Positions 7,704 through 16,480 of a DNA stretch of 19,071 nucleotides are shown here, one piece after another. The DNA lies in the NCBI GenBank assembly GCA_009784765.1, contig WQXP01000006.1:1-19071 (forward strand). Reading direction: 5' to 3'. This DNA comes from Oscillospiraceae bacterium (GTDB lineage Bacteria; Bacillota; Clostridia; Oscillospirales; Ruminococcaceae). The notes beneath the pieces were generated by a model. It was not told where the DNA came from. It was given only the letters and a program-made list of their open reading frames with translations, and made no database searches. Positions within the stretch are counted from its first letter, which is position 1, and each line of letters opens with the position of its first letter. The position numbers were made by a program, and so were the translations under genes.

Positions 7704-10085
7704 ATGAATCAAGAACAAGTGATTAAATCGAATGCGCCGCCGAAAACAGCCGGGGCAAAATCAGAGTCCCTTTCTCATGCCCCTGACAGGCAGATGAAAA
7801 TTCGGCTCAACTATACTGTGTTTATCGCACTCATGATTTTTGTTGCGTTTATTTTCTATTTCCTTCACAGAACTGCCGTTTATAACTCGAATATGTTTCG
7901 TGAGTATGCCAATGCGCAGCAACTCAACGATTTTATTCTCCGCGCAAATCGCGGGGCTGTTTTTGACCGCAACGGCGAACTCTTAGCCCAAAGCACCCCT
8001 GTGTGGGACGTGATTCTGTCACCTTTTGATGTCATTGAGAATGAGGATTGCCCCGACGCAATCGCAACAATGCTCCACGAAATTCTCGGCGTAGATAAGC
8101 AAGATGTCCTTGACAAAGTTGACAAAATTCAGCGTCGCTATGAAGTTATTGCACGTCGTGTTGACCGTTCTGTGTATGAGAAAATCAACGAGCAAAAAGC
8201 AGAAAAAGGAATCGGGCTTTTCTCGATTTATTTAGTCGAAACCTCTGAGCGTTCCTATCCTAACAATCGCTTGGCTTCTAACTTGATTGGCTTCACTAAC
8301 TATGACAACAAGGGGCAATACGGGGTTGAGGCATATTATAACCAATATCTGCAAGGCACCGACGGGCGTGTAGTCATGCTCCGGGACGGTGTAGGGCGAA
8401 CTATGTCTCGGGAGTTTGAACGCAGATTCGAAGCCACCGACGGCAATAATGTTCACATGACTATTGACGTGGTTCTTCAGCACTATTTAGAAAAGCAGTT
8501 GGAAGAAGTCGTTATTCAGCATAAAGTTGCTAATCGTGCCACAGGGATTATGATGGAGCCGAATACCGGCGCAATTCTCGCAATGGCGACTACTTTCGGG
8601 TATGACCCTAACGCCCCCGCCGCACTCAGCGAAGCTGACGAAGCTTATTTAGAAAAAGAACGCGAACGCCTCATTGATGCGGCGCGAAGCGAATCTACCC
8701 TTCCCGGGGGAGTAATCTCTCAGGAGCGTATGGACAGCATTGATGAGCAAATCCAAAAACGCCGCCATGAACTTTGGGAACTTCAGTGGCGCAACAAAGC
8801 TGTTACAGAGCTTTATTTCCCCGGCTCGGTATTTAAGACAATCACTGCGGCTATGGCTCTCGAAGAGCGTGTCGCTACACTTGACTCGACGTTTTCTTGC
8901 GGGCCGGGTTACGTCGAAGTCGCTGATACCCGCATTCACTGCTGGGCTTACGGCAGAACAAATCACGGGACTATGTGCATGACACAGTCCATTACTACTT
9001 CTTGTAACCCTGCTTTCATCAACATAGGTTCAAGAGTCGGCGTTCGGCGGTTCTATGACTATCTCGAAGCTTTCGGGCTGACTGCCCGCACGGGAATCGA
9101 CGCCCCCGCAGAGGCGCGTTCAATCGTAGTCCGCCGCGACCGTATGAGCAGTGTTGACTTGGCTATGTCCTCAATCGGGCAGACCAACAAAATCACACCG
9201 CTGCAGATGATTACCGCATACGCCGCTTGTATCAACGGCGGTTATCTCGTAACTCCGCACTTGGTTGACAGAATCAGCGACGCAGACGGCAACGTCGTTC
9301 GCGGGAATACTGCTGTTACTCGTCGGCAAATCCTCAGCTCGGAAACATCTGCCCAGATGCGCAAGATGATGGAAGATGTTGTTCAAGCTAATGGCGGCTC
9401 TAACGCTTACATCTCGGGTTATCGAATCGGCGGCAAATCCGGTACCAGTGAAAAAATCGACGAATACGCCCCTGACGATATGCGCTATGTCGCTTCTTTT
9501 GCGGCGTTCGCCCCTGCTGATAATCCGAAGGTAATCATGCTTGTAGTCGTTGATGAACCCATGGGCGGGCTGTTCTACGGAAGCCAAATCGCTGCCCCGG
9601 TAGTGTCTGCCGTGTTCCGTGACAGTTTTGCACACTTAGAAATATTCCCGCAGTTCACCGCTGAAGAACAAGCACTCCAAGATACGCTGACACCTTATCT
9701 TGTCGGGCTTTCCCCCGACGCGGCGAGGGAACGCCTCAATCGCGACGGGTTAAATTTCACAAGCGTCGGCGAAGGAAGCCGCGTTCTCTCGACAATTCCC
9801 ACAGCAGGAACGCCAATCGGAAGCAGTTCTTCTGTAATGCTAATCTACTGCGAGGAAACTGCGGCAAATCTGCCCCTTTCCACCGTTCCGAATGTTCTGG
9901 GAATGGGGGTGTCGGCCGCTAATCAGGCAATCACCAACGCGGGGTTGAATATCCGCTTCAGCGGCGGCGCAGTCGCGAACACCAATGCCCGCGCCGCTCA
10001 TATGAGCTTAGAGCCGGGCGAACAAGTTCCGCCGGGAACGGTAGTCGAAGTCCGCTTCACCGTTGACGTCGGACACGGGGGCTGA
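7704..10085 (+). CDS. Class B penicillin-binding protein with two PASTA domains (FtsI/SpoVD/Pbp2x type)
   Basis: This septal peptidoglycan transpeptidase crosslinks new glycan strands in partnership with FtsW. The start chosen is ATG 7704, with GGGAGG at 7686-7691 (12-base spacing, somewhat long). ATG 7680 is an alternative with a poorly spaced AGGA. The 793-residue protein has a cytoplasmic tail, one membrane anchor (about 35-56, TVFIALMIFVAFIFYFL) and a dimerisation domain with the RGAVFDRNG motif. The transpeptidase domain carries all three catalytic motifs: S375-V-F-K378, S433-C-N435 and K578-S-G-T581. Two PASTA domains (about 663-727 and 730-793) follow, as in SpoVD and Pbp2x. The sequence alone does not separate a vegetative division PBP from sporulation SpoVD; the position next to ftsL favours a division role. 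Confidence 0.95.
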   Translation: MNQEQVIKSNAPPKTAGAKSESLSHAPDRQMKIRLNYTVFIALMIFVAFIFYFLHRTAVYNSNMFREYANAQQLNDFILRANRGAVFDRNGELLAQSTPVWDVILSPFDVIENEDCPDAIATMLHEILGVDKQDVLDKVDKIQRRYEVIARRVDRSVYEKINEQKAEKGIGLFSIYLVETSERSYPNNRLASNLIGFTNYDNKGQYGVEAYYNQYLQGTDGRVVMLRDGVGRTMSREFERRFEATDGNNVHMTIDVVLQHYLEKQLEEVVIQHKVANRATGIMMEPNTGAILAMATTFGYDPNAPAALSEADEAYLEKERERLIDAARSESTLPGGVISQERMDSIDEQIQKRRHELWELQWRNKAVTELYFPGSVFKTITAAMALEERVATLDSTFSCGPGYVEVADTRIHCWAYGRTNHGTMCMTQSITTSCNPAFINIGSRVGVRRFYDYLEAFGLTARTGIDAPAEARSIVVRRDRMSSVDLAMSSIGQTNKITPLQMITAYAACINGGYLVTPHLVDRISDADGNVVRGNTAVTRRQILSSETSAQMRKMMEDVVQANGGSNAYISGYRIGGKSGTSEKIDEYAPDDMRYVASFAAFAPADNPKVIMLVVVDEPMGGLFYGSQIAAPVVSAVFRDSFAHLEIFPQFTAEEQALQDTLTPYLVGLSPDAARERLNRDGLNFTSVGEGSRVLSTIPTAGTPIGSSSSVMLIYCEETAANLPLSTVPNVLGMGVSAANQAITNAGLNIRFSGGAVANTNARAAHMSLEPGEQVPPGTVVEVRFTVDVGHGG

Positions 10086-10119
10086 TGACAGTTGACAATT
10101 GACAGTTGACAGTTATTTT
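10086..10119 (+). repeat. Short TTGACAR heptad array before murE
   Basis: TTGAC occurs at 10092, 10099 and 10106 with a 7-base period. The array ends CAGTTGACAGTTATTT, which is identical to 16 bases around the GHKL gene stop near 5310-5325. It starts directly after the PBP stop codon and lies just upstream of the murE ribosome site. Confidence 0.75.
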
Positions 10120-10140
10120 GATTGATAGGAGGGGCGGCTT

Positions 10141-11568
10141 TTGAAAGTATTCGGGGTTGAAGTTTCGGGCATTACAGACGACACGCGCAGTGTCTGTGCG
10201 GGCAGCTTATTTGTCGCAATCAAAGGCGCGAACTTTGACGGCGAAGCCGCCGCCGCCGATATGCTCGGGCGTGGCGCAGCTGCGGTTCTTACTCAACGGG
10301 ATTTAGGGCTCGGGGAACAGCAAATTCTCGTCCCGAACGTCCGCTTAGCTTACGCTCAGGCGGCAAGTGAGTTCTACGGGCGACCCGCTGACAAGCTCAA
10401 ACTAATCGCTGTTACGGGAACTAACGGGAAAACCACAGTCGCGACTTTAATCAAAGGGATTCTCGAGGGCAACGGGCATAAATGCGGGTTCATCGGAACG
10501 ACGGGTTATGACACCGGCGACGGAATGCGCGAAATTCCCGGCGGGCTGACTACCCCGAAACAAGACGAGCTTTACAGGCTCTTCGCCGAAATGGCGGAAA
10601 ATCGCCTTCCTTACTGTGTTATGGAAGCCTCAAGCCAAGCTTTGGAGCAGTTTCGCATTGCCGGTATTTCCTTCGAAATCGGCGTGTTTACTAATCTTAC
10701 TCAAGACCATCTCGATTGGCACGGAACAATGGAAAACTATTACCAAGCCAAGAAACGGCTGTTTTCCATGTGTAAAGCGGCACTCATTTGCATTGACGAT
10801 GATTGGGGCAAGCGGCTCTCCCGCGAATTGGCGGAGGAAAGCCTGCCTGTTAAAACTTACAGCATTGGCGAGGTCGCGGATTATTATGCAGTCAACATCA
10901 AAACTTTCAGCGACTGTGTGTCATTCTGGCTGTCGGACGAGTCGGCGCAGAAAACTTACCCTGTTCGATTCAATATGCCCGGGGCTTTTAATGTAGCGAA
11001 CTCAATCGCGGCGATTGCCGCAACTGCTATGCTCAGCGAAAGGGGACTCGATGCAGACAACGCAGTCGCCGCACTCGAGAACTGCAAAGGCGTTCGCGGA
11101 CGGTGTGAGGTGATTTACAGCGGCGAATTTACGGTAATCACGGACTATGCACACACCTCCGACGCTCTTGAAAAAATCCTCACTTGTATTCGCAGTTTCG
11201 CGCAGGCGCGTATAATCTGCCTTTTTGGTGCAGCAGGAGAGCGGGACTCAGACAAACGCCCTCTCATGGGGAAAATCGCAGCAAAGTATGCGGACTATCT
11301 TGTGATTACCTCAGACAATCCGCGATTTGAAAATCCGCAGAGCATTATTGACAATGTTGTCGCGGGAATAGGCATTGCCGTTCCTTATTCGGCGTTTGTG
11401 AAGCGTGAAGAAGCAATAGCTTTCGCGCTGTCTGAAGCCCGTGAGGGCGATATAATTCTGCTTGCGGGAAAAGGGCACGAAACAACGCAGGTAATCGGCG
11501 CTCTCGAAGAGCCTTTCGATGAGCGAAAAATAGTGCAAGAAATAGTACGGGGGGGGGTGTCTAAATGA
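10141..11568 (+). CDS. murE: UDP-MurNAc-L-Ala-D-Glu:meso-diaminopimelate ligase MurE
   Basis: MurE adds the third stem-peptide residue to the cytoplasmic peptidoglycan precursor using ATP. The start is TTG 10141, fixed by an in-frame TAG at 10126-10128 and AGGAGGGG at 10127-10134. The 475-residue protein shows the N-terminal substrate-binding domain (SGITDDTRSVCAGSLFVAIKG), the P-loop T92-GTNGKTT99, ASSQAL and the DHLDWHGTMENY region, and CKGVRGRCE ahead of the C-terminal domain. D392-N-P-R395 is the signature of meso-diaminopimelate-adding enzymes, whereas lysine-adding MurE has a different motif, so this organism probably has diaminopimelate-type peptidoglycan. The last codons contain a run of nine Gs (11549-11557). 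The stop overlaps the mraY start by four bases (ATGA). Confidence 0.96.
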   Translation: MKVFGVEVSGITDDTRSVCAGSLFVAIKGANFDGEAAAADMLGRGAAAVLTQRDLGLGEQQILVPNVRLAYAQAASEFYGRPADKLKLIAVTGTNGKTTVATLIKGILEGNGHKCGFIGTTGYDTGDGMREIPGGLTTPKQDELYRLFAEMAENRLPYCVMEASSQALEQFRIAGISFEIGVFTNLTQDHLDWHGTMENYYQAKKRLFSMCKAALICIDDDWGKRLSRELAEESLPVKTYSIGEVADYYAVNIKTFSDCVSFWLSDESAQKTYPVRFNMPGAFNVANSIAAIAATAMLSERGLDADNAVAALENCKGVRGRCEVIYSGEFTVITDYAHTSDALEKILTCIRSFAQARIICLFGAAGERDSDKRPLMGKIAAKYADYLVITSDNPRFENPQSIIDNVVAGIGIAVPYSAFVKREEAIAFALSEAREGDIILLAGKGHETTQVIGALEEPFDERKIVQEIVRGGVSK

Positions 11569-12593
11569 ACATCTGGACACTTTCTGTCACGGCAGCCGTC
11601 GCACTGCTGATTGCTTTTGCTATTGGATTCCCGCTGATTCCTGTACTGCGCAAGCTTAAATTCGGGCAGACAATACTCGACATCGGGCCTGCGTGGCACA
11701 AGGCGCAAAAGCAGGGAACGCCGACAATGGGCGGCTTTATGTTCATCATCGGGATTGCCGCCGCATTCGCACTCGGGCTGTTTATGTTGTGGCGGGGCGG
11801 CTATATCAACTTCGGCGAATTTGCGGGGCGATTGCGCTTCTTCAACGCTGTTGCGGGGATTTTGCTCGCCATAAGTATGGGGTTCATGGGATTCTTGGAC
11901 GACTGGCTCAAAGTTCGCCGCAAGAAGAACGAGGGTCTGTCTGTCACACAGAAGCTCTTTATGCAGACGCTAATCGTCGCGGCTTATTTCACATCACGGG
12001 TTCTTGCAGGTGATACGGGGACTTCGGTGATTTTCCCCATTGTCGGTTGGGAACTTCCTCTCGGGTATTTCTACTACGTCGTCATGGGGCTTGGGATTAT
12101 CTACATCGTCAACGCTGTGAACTTCACCGACGGGATTGACGGGCTCTGCGGTTCTGTAACAGTCGTCTACAGTGCTGTGTTCATGGTGATTTGCGGGCTG
12201 CTCGCCCAGCATGAACTCGGCATACTTGCAGCGGCGACTGCCGGAGGCTGTATCGGATTTCTGATTTGGAACTTCAACCCTGCGAAAGTTTTCATGGGCG
12301 ACACGGGTTCTATGTTTCTCGGCGGATTGGTCTGCGCCTTAGGGCTCGGTGCAAAGGTCGAGTTCGTCATGGTAATCGCGGCGGCGGTGTATATCTGGGA
12401 AGCACTGACGGTTATGATTCAAACGACGTATTTCAAAGCAACGGGCGGGAAACGCCTCTTCAAAATGACGCCTATTCACCACTCTTTCGAAATGCGCGGC
12501 TGGAGTGAGAGCAAAATCGTGTTCTTTTTCTGCACAATCGGCGTGGTATTCGGGGCAGCTGCGATTGCTTTAGTTCATTTCGATATTTCTTAA
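11565..12593 (+). CDS. mraY: Phospho-MurNAc-pentapeptide transferase MraY
   Basis: MraY transfers phospho-MurNAc-pentapeptide to undecaprenyl phosphate, making lipid I at the inner face of the membrane. The protein has 342 residues and about ten membrane segments. Family motifs are G41-PAWHKAQKQGTPTMGG, the metal-binding pair D112-D113 in FMGFLDDWLKV, N186-FTDGIDGL with D189 and D192, FNPAKVFMGDTGS, and P303-IHHSFEMRGWSE near the C-terminus. The start ATG overlaps the murE stop and the G9 tract lies just upstream in place of a normal ribosome site, so translation is probably coupled to murE. murF and murD, which flank mraY in many clusters, are absent here. Confidence 0.97.
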   Translation: MNIWTLSVTAAVALLIAFAIGFPLIPVLRKLKFGQTILDIGPAWHKAQKQGTPTMGGFMFIIGIAAAFALGLFMLWRGGYINFGEFAGRLRFFNAVAGILLAISMGFMGFLDDWLKVRRKKNEGLSVTQKLFMQTLIVAAYFTSRVLAGDTGTSVIFPIVGWELPLGYFYYVVMGLGIIYIVNAVNFTDGIDGLCGSVTVVYSAVFMVICGLLAQHELGILAAATAGGCIGFLIWNFNPAKVFMGDTGSMFLGGLVCALGLGAKVEFVMVIAAAVYIWEALTVMIQTTYFKATGGKRLFKMTPIHHSFEMRGWSESKIVFFFCTIGVVFGAAAIALVHFDIS

Positions 12594-12619
12594 ACCCATA
12601 CAAAGTAGGAGGTATAGCC

Positions 12620-13888
12620 ATGCAGACACCGGTACAGACACCGCCGCGCATTCCCCCGCACGCCCCTCAGCGAGTGCCGGAGAATAAGCCTTCTCGCCCC
12701 GGGCGCCCCGCACGCCCTGAGCGTCCCGCACGAAAAGCTAAAATCAAGGCAAATTCGCCTCCTCCGCAATTTCGGCGATTGCTCAAGTTTGATATTCCTC
12801 TGTTTTTTATCACCCTTGTGCTGTGCGTGTTCGGGTTGATTATGCTCCTTTCGGCGAGTTACTTCGCCGCGTATCGCGAATACGGCGACACTTACCACTT
12901 TTTCAGCAATCAGCTCTTTTTCGTGGCAGTCGGATTTGCGGTGATGATTGGGCTTTCGCTGTTCCCTTATGAAAAGTTGAAGAACCGCCTCATATTGTTT
13001 GGGTTGATTGTCAGTTCCCTTGCTATGATGCTTGCGACTTATATCGGCGGCGCGGCAGTCAGCCAAGGTGGCGCGGGGCGGTGGATTGACCTCGGATTCG
13101 TAACTTTCCAGCCCTCAGAAATCCTCAAATTTGCGCTGATTATCACATTAGCGGCATTCGCGCATAAATACAGCGACTTGATTAAAACATGGAAAGGCGC
13201 GCTTTGGGTCGTCGGCATCACAGTGGTTGCTTGCGGATTGACTTTCTTCCAGCCTCACTTGTCGGGAACGGTAATCATGTTCGTCATCGGGTTGACTATC
13301 ATGTTCGTCGGCGGGCTTCGCAAACGATATGTCGCACTCATGGGTGCGGGGCTTGCGGTATTAGGGGTGTTTTCCCCTGTGCTTCTCCCGCTTATGGGGC
13401 ATACCTACTCGGGCTCACGTTTTCAAAGTTGGCTCGACCCCTTCTCGGATATAACAGGCGACACTTTCCAGACATACCAGTCGCTCATGTCAATCGGTTC
13501 GGGGGGGTGGTTCGGGCTTGGGCTCGGGAACTCTCGCCAAAAATTCTCTTACCTGCCTATGGCTCATAACGACTTTATCTTCCCCGTAATTGTCGAAGAA
13601 CTCGGCTTTTTAGGCGGTTCGCTGATTATCCTGCTGTTCGTGCTTTTCATCATGCGCGGAATTTACATCTCGACTCGCGCCCCGGACCGCTTCGGAATGT
13701 TGGTTGCCGCAGGGATTACTGTGCAAATCGGGATTCAGGCTCTGCTGAATATCGGTGTCGCGACTAACACTGTCCCTAACACCGGGATTTCACTGCCGTT
13801 TTTCAGCTACGGCGGAACTGCGATTGTTATGCAGTTAGCGCAAATAGGTGTTCTGCTGAATATCTCGCGGAAAGCAAGGATAGAGTAG
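12620..13888 (+). CDS. ftsW: SEDS-family peptidoglycan polymerase FtsW (SpoVE-like)
   Basis: FtsW is the septal glycosyltransferase that polymerises lipid II together with the class B PBP. The start is ATG 12620 after GTAGGAGGT. The 422-residue protein begins with a cytoplasmic extension of about 58 residues rich in Pro and Arg (PGRPARPERPARKAKIK), followed by about ten membrane helices beginning near residue 60. SEDS motifs are GRWIDLGFVTFQPSEILK, SRFQSWLDPFSD with the conserved WLDPF, QSLMSIGSGGWFGLGLG, AHNDFIFPVIVEELG and NTGISLPFFSYGG. The place between mraY and murG matches SpoVE/FtsW in Firmicutes; a division role is assumed because no other SEDS gene is visible. A palindromic repeat follows the stop directly. 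Confidence 0.94.
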   Translation: MQTPVQTPPRIPPHAPQRVPENKPSRPGRPARPERPARKAKIKANSPPPQFRRLLKFDIPLFFITLVLCVFGLIMLLSASYFAAYREYGDTYHFFSNQLFFVAVGFAVMIGLSLFPYEKLKNRLILFGLIVSSLAMMLATYIGGAAVSQGGAGRWIDLGFVTFQPSEILKFALIITLAAFAHKYSDLIKTWKGALWVVGITVVACGLTFFQPHLSGTVIMFVIGLTIMFVGGLRKRYVALMGAGLAVLGVFSPVLLPLMGHTYSGSRFQSWLDPFSDITGDTFQTYQSLMSIGSGGWFGLGLGNSRQKFSYLPMAHNDFIFPVIVEELGFLGGSLIILLFVLFIMRGIYISTRAPDRFGMLVAAGITVQIGIQALLNIGVATNTVPNTGISLPFFSYGGTAIVMQLAQIGVLLNISRKARIE

Positions 13889-13944
13889 GTAAAACAAGAG
13901 CGACCCAAAGGGGCAATTCATTTGCCCCTTGGGGTGCTTGACGG
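13889..13944 (+). repeat. Palindromic repeat element C between ftsW and murG
   Basis: The flanks AAAACAAGAGC on the left and GCTTGACGG on the right match elements A and B. The stem sequence differs: arms 13903-13916 and 13922-13935 pair over 14 bp with one mismatch around a five-base loop. The element fills the gap from the ftsW stop to the murG ribosome site (AAGGAG, 13945-13950). The hairpin could therefore affect murG translation or message decay. Confidence 0.72.
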
Positions 13945-13960
13945 AAGGAGCGTAGCGACA

Positions 13961-15091
13961 ATGAATATCTTATTAGCCGCAGGAGGGTCTGCGGGACACA
14001 TTAACCCCGCCCTCGCGATTGCGGATAAGGTTCGCGACATTTTCGCTGAAAGCCGTGTGCTTTTCGTGGGGACTCAAAAAGGTTTGGAATCAAAGCTTGT
14101 TACTCGGGCAGGGTATGAGTTTACGGCGATAAAAGCGTCGGGATTTCAGCGCAAAATCACGGCAGGGAATATAGCGCGTAACGCTAAGTCGGCTTATTAC
14201 TTCATCGCGGCTAACGGCGCGGCGCGTAAGATTATTGAAGAGTTCAAGCCTGATGTTGTTGTCGGGACGGGGGGGTATGTGACTGCTCCTGTGCTTCGGA
14301 CGGCGGCTAAGATGGGAATACCGACGGCTACTCATGAGAGCAATTCCCTCCCGGGGATGGCGACGAAAATGCTTGCGCGGACGGCGAATAAAGTCTTCGT
14401 CGCGAGTGCGGATACACTCGTGCATTTCGGTGATTACGGTAAAGCTTCCGGTAAATATGTGATTACGGGCAATCCTCTTCGAACTCTTGCGGATATGAAC
14501 AGAGAGCGTGCATTACGTTCGCTGAACCTTAAAGACGGTATGACGATTTTGTCTTTCGGCGGAAGCCTCGGCGCGAATAAGATTACCCGGGCGGTCGTCG
14601 AACTGCTCAAGTGGGAGCGTGAGGGGAACAAAGAAATCAACCATATTCATGCTTATGGTGGCAACGGGCGGGAACTTTTTGCGAAACTTCTCGAACAAAA
14701 AGGGTTTGAAACGCTTTCTAATCGCAACATCTTCGCGGAATATCTGCACAATATGTACACCTGTATCGCGGCGGCAGATTTAGTCATATGCCGTGCGGGT
14801 TCAATGTCCCAGACGGAGCTGAAGGCTTTCGGGAGGGCGAGTATTCAAATCCCTTGGGCGGGTGCGGCGGAAAATCACCAGTATTTCAATGCGCTGACTA
14901 TGCAGGAGGCGGGGGCGGCTGTGCTGATTCCCGATAACGAAATCAGTGGTGCAAAGCTGATTGACACAGTGTCGCGGTTGTATTCTGACAGGTTGCAGAT
15001 TCGCCTCATGGAAGAAGCGGCTGCGCGAATGTCTTCCCCTGACGCGGCGGGTTTAATTGTGAGTGAACTGCTCGACCTGAAAAAATCATAA
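13961..15091 (+). CDS. murG: UDP-GlcNAc:lipid I GlcNAc transferase MurG
   Basis: MurG is a GT28-family glycosyltransferase that converts lipid I to lipid II at the inner face of the membrane. The start ATG 13961 follows AAGGAG with 10-base spacing and leads straight into MNILLAAGGSAGHINPALA, the expected N-terminus; upstream in-frame codons belong to the repeat. The protein has 376 residues. Motifs are GGSAGHINPALAIAD (first lipid-binding G loop), VVGTGGYVTAPVL, THESNSLPG, SFGGSLGAN (around 197-205), VICRAGSMSQTELKAFG, and A-E304-N-H-Q307, the UDP-GlcNAc-binding site. Confidence 0.97.
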   Translation: MNILLAAGGSAGHINPALAIADKVRDIFAESRVLFVGTQKGLESKLVTRAGYEFTAIKASGFQRKITAGNIARNAKSAYYFIAANGAARKIIEEFKPDVVVGTGGYVTAPVLRTAAKMGIPTATHESNSLPGMATKMLARTANKVFVASADTLVHFGDYGKASGKYVITGNPLRTLADMNRERALRSLNLKDGMTILSFGGSLGANKITRAVVELLKWEREGNKEINHIHAYGGNGRELFAKLLEQKGFETLSNRNIFAEYLHNMYTCIAAADLVICRAGSMSQTELKAFGRASIQIPWAGAAENHQYFNALTMQEAGAAVLIPDNEISGAKLIDTVSRLYSDRLQIRLMEEAAARMSSPDAAGLIVSELLDLKKS

Positions 15092-15095
15092 AATA

Positions 15096-15152
15096 TTGTC
15101 AAGATTCGCCCGTCGGACGGGTAAAGCCCGCCCTTTGGGCTTATCTCTTCTC
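15096..15152 (-). repeat. Palindromic repeat element D, inverted copy of element E
   Basis: On the - strand it matches element E at 5630-5684. The 15 bases TGTCAAGATTCGCCC are identical to E read on its reverse strand, as are AAAGCCCG at the loop and CTTTGGGCTTATC at the other end. The middle of one arm differs, so the stem is imperfect. It lies between murG and murA in a 126-base gap that shows no strong promoter. Confidence 0.7.
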
Positions 15153-15217
15153 AGACTAACACATTTTGGTTCTAAAGCATATAGTAAGGTAAAAATGCTT
15201 AAAGAACGAGGTGTGTT

Positions 15218-16480
15218 ATGAATCATCAAAAACTAATCATCGAGGGGGGGCGGCGGTTGCAGGGCGAAATCGCTGTTCAAGGGGCGAAGAACTCTCTGCT
15301 CCCTCTGCTTGCGGCGACGGTTCTGTGCGACGGAGTTGCTACCCTGCACAACTGCCCGCGAATCACCGATGCAGACGCGGCTTTTCGTATTCTCGATTGC
15401 CTTGGTTGTAAATGCTGTCGCGAATGCTCCGTTGTTACTGTTGACGCGGCGAAAATGGCGAACAACCAAGTCCCCGAAGCTCTTATGCAGGAGATGCGTT
15501 CGTCCATTGTGTTTCTCGGCGCGATTCTCGGGCGATGCGGAAGCTGTCGCTGGTCTACTCCCGGGGGGTGTGAACTCGGGCCGCGTCCTATTGACTACCA
15601 TGTAGAGTCTCTCAAGCAGATGGGGGTAGAAGTCGTGCAGGAAGCGGGGTATATGAACTTCACTGCGCCGAAAGGCATTCGCGGGGCGAAAATCGCGCTG
15701 CCTTTTCCGTCGGTAGGGGCTACCGAAAACGTAATGCTCGCGGCGACTACCGCAGAGGGCGTTACCGAAATTCACAATGCGGCGCGAGAACCCGAAATCA
15801 CGGATTTGGCAGAGTTCTTGAACAAGTGCGGTGCAAGAATCGCGGGGGCAGGCGGCTCGACTGTGGTGGTAGAGGGTGTGCCGAAACTCTCGGGTGCGGA
15901 ACATACGGTTATTTCTGACAGAATTGTTACTGCTACATATATGTGCTGCGCCGCAATCACGCGAGGTGAATTGCTGCTTTCGCGGACTAAGCAAGATGAC
16001 CTTTCGCCGATTTTGCCGCTGTTCCGAAAGATGGGTTGCAGTGTGTACACATATGATAAAGACAAAATTTACATCAATGCGCGAAAAGCCCTCCGCGCAC
16101 CCGGGAAAATCGTTACACACGTACACCCGGGGTTTCCCACAGACGCTCAAGCCCCGTTAATGGCACTGACTACCGTGCTTCCCGGGACGACGATTTTTGA
16201 AGAGAACATCTTCGAGAGCCGCTATAAGCACGCGGCAGAACTCGGGCGGCTCGGTGCGAAAATCAACGTGCGGGAACGTATTGCAGTGGTAGAGGGAGTG
16301 CCGCGGCTGTCCGGCGCGAAAGTAAGCTCTACCGATTTGCGCGGAGGCGCGGCTCTTGTAACTGCAGGGCTCGCCTGTGAAGGGATTACCACAGTCGGCG
16401 AAATTCAACACATAGACAGAGGATATGAGGCAATAGAAGACGCTCTGCGCAGTGTCGGCGCGAAAATAATAAGGAAGTAA
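15218..16480 (+). CDS. murA: UDP-GlcNAc 1-carboxyvinyltransferase MurA
   Basis: MurA transfers enolpyruvate from PEP to UDP-GlcNAc, the first committed step of peptidoglycan synthesis and the target of fosfomycin. The start ATG 15218 follows GAGGTG (15208-15213). The protein has 420 residues, the normal family length. It shows K24-N25 in QGAKNSLLPLLAA (equivalent to K22 and N23 of E. coli) and GRCGSCRWSTPGGCELGPRP with C118 as the active-site cysteine that fosfomycin alkylates. HPGFPTDAQAPLMAL and a C-terminal DLRGGAALVTAGLA also match the family. Firmicutes often have two murA paralogues; this copy is in the division cluster. Confidence 0.97.
   Translation: MNHQKLIIEGGRRLQGEIAVQGAKNSLLPLLAATVLCDGVATLHNCPRITDADAAFRILDCLGCKCCRECSVVTVDAAKMANNQVPEALMQEMRSSIVFLGAILGRCGSCRWSTPGGCELGPRPIDYHVESLKQMGVEVVQEAGYMNFTAPKGIRGAKIALPFPSVGATENVMLAATTAEGVTEIHNAAREPEITDLAEFLNKCGARIAGAGGSTVVVEGVPKLSGAEHTVISDRIVTATYMCCAAITRGELLLSRTKQDDLSPILPLFRKMGCSVYTYDKDKIYINARKALRAPGKIVTHVHPGFPTDAQAPLMALTTVLPGTTIFEENIFESRYKHAAELGRLGAKINVRERIAVVEGVPRLSGAKVSSTDLRGGAALVTAGLACEGITTVGEIQHIDRGYEAIEDALRSVGAKIIRK

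Noticed and set aside
13922..13960. Longer MurG N-terminus
   Set aside because: These codons fall in palindromic element C and the ribosome site; the family N-terminus begins at ATG 13961.
15165..15185. Possible murA promoter (TTTGGT and TATAGT)
   Set aside because: The two boxes are only nine bases apart and poor matches; murA may be read from the upstream promoter.
15233..16150. Antisense open frame of 305 codons inside murA
   Set aside because: It lies wholly opposite a clear murA, has no ribosome site, and its product looks like a low-plausibility Cys/Arg/His-rich shadow translation.
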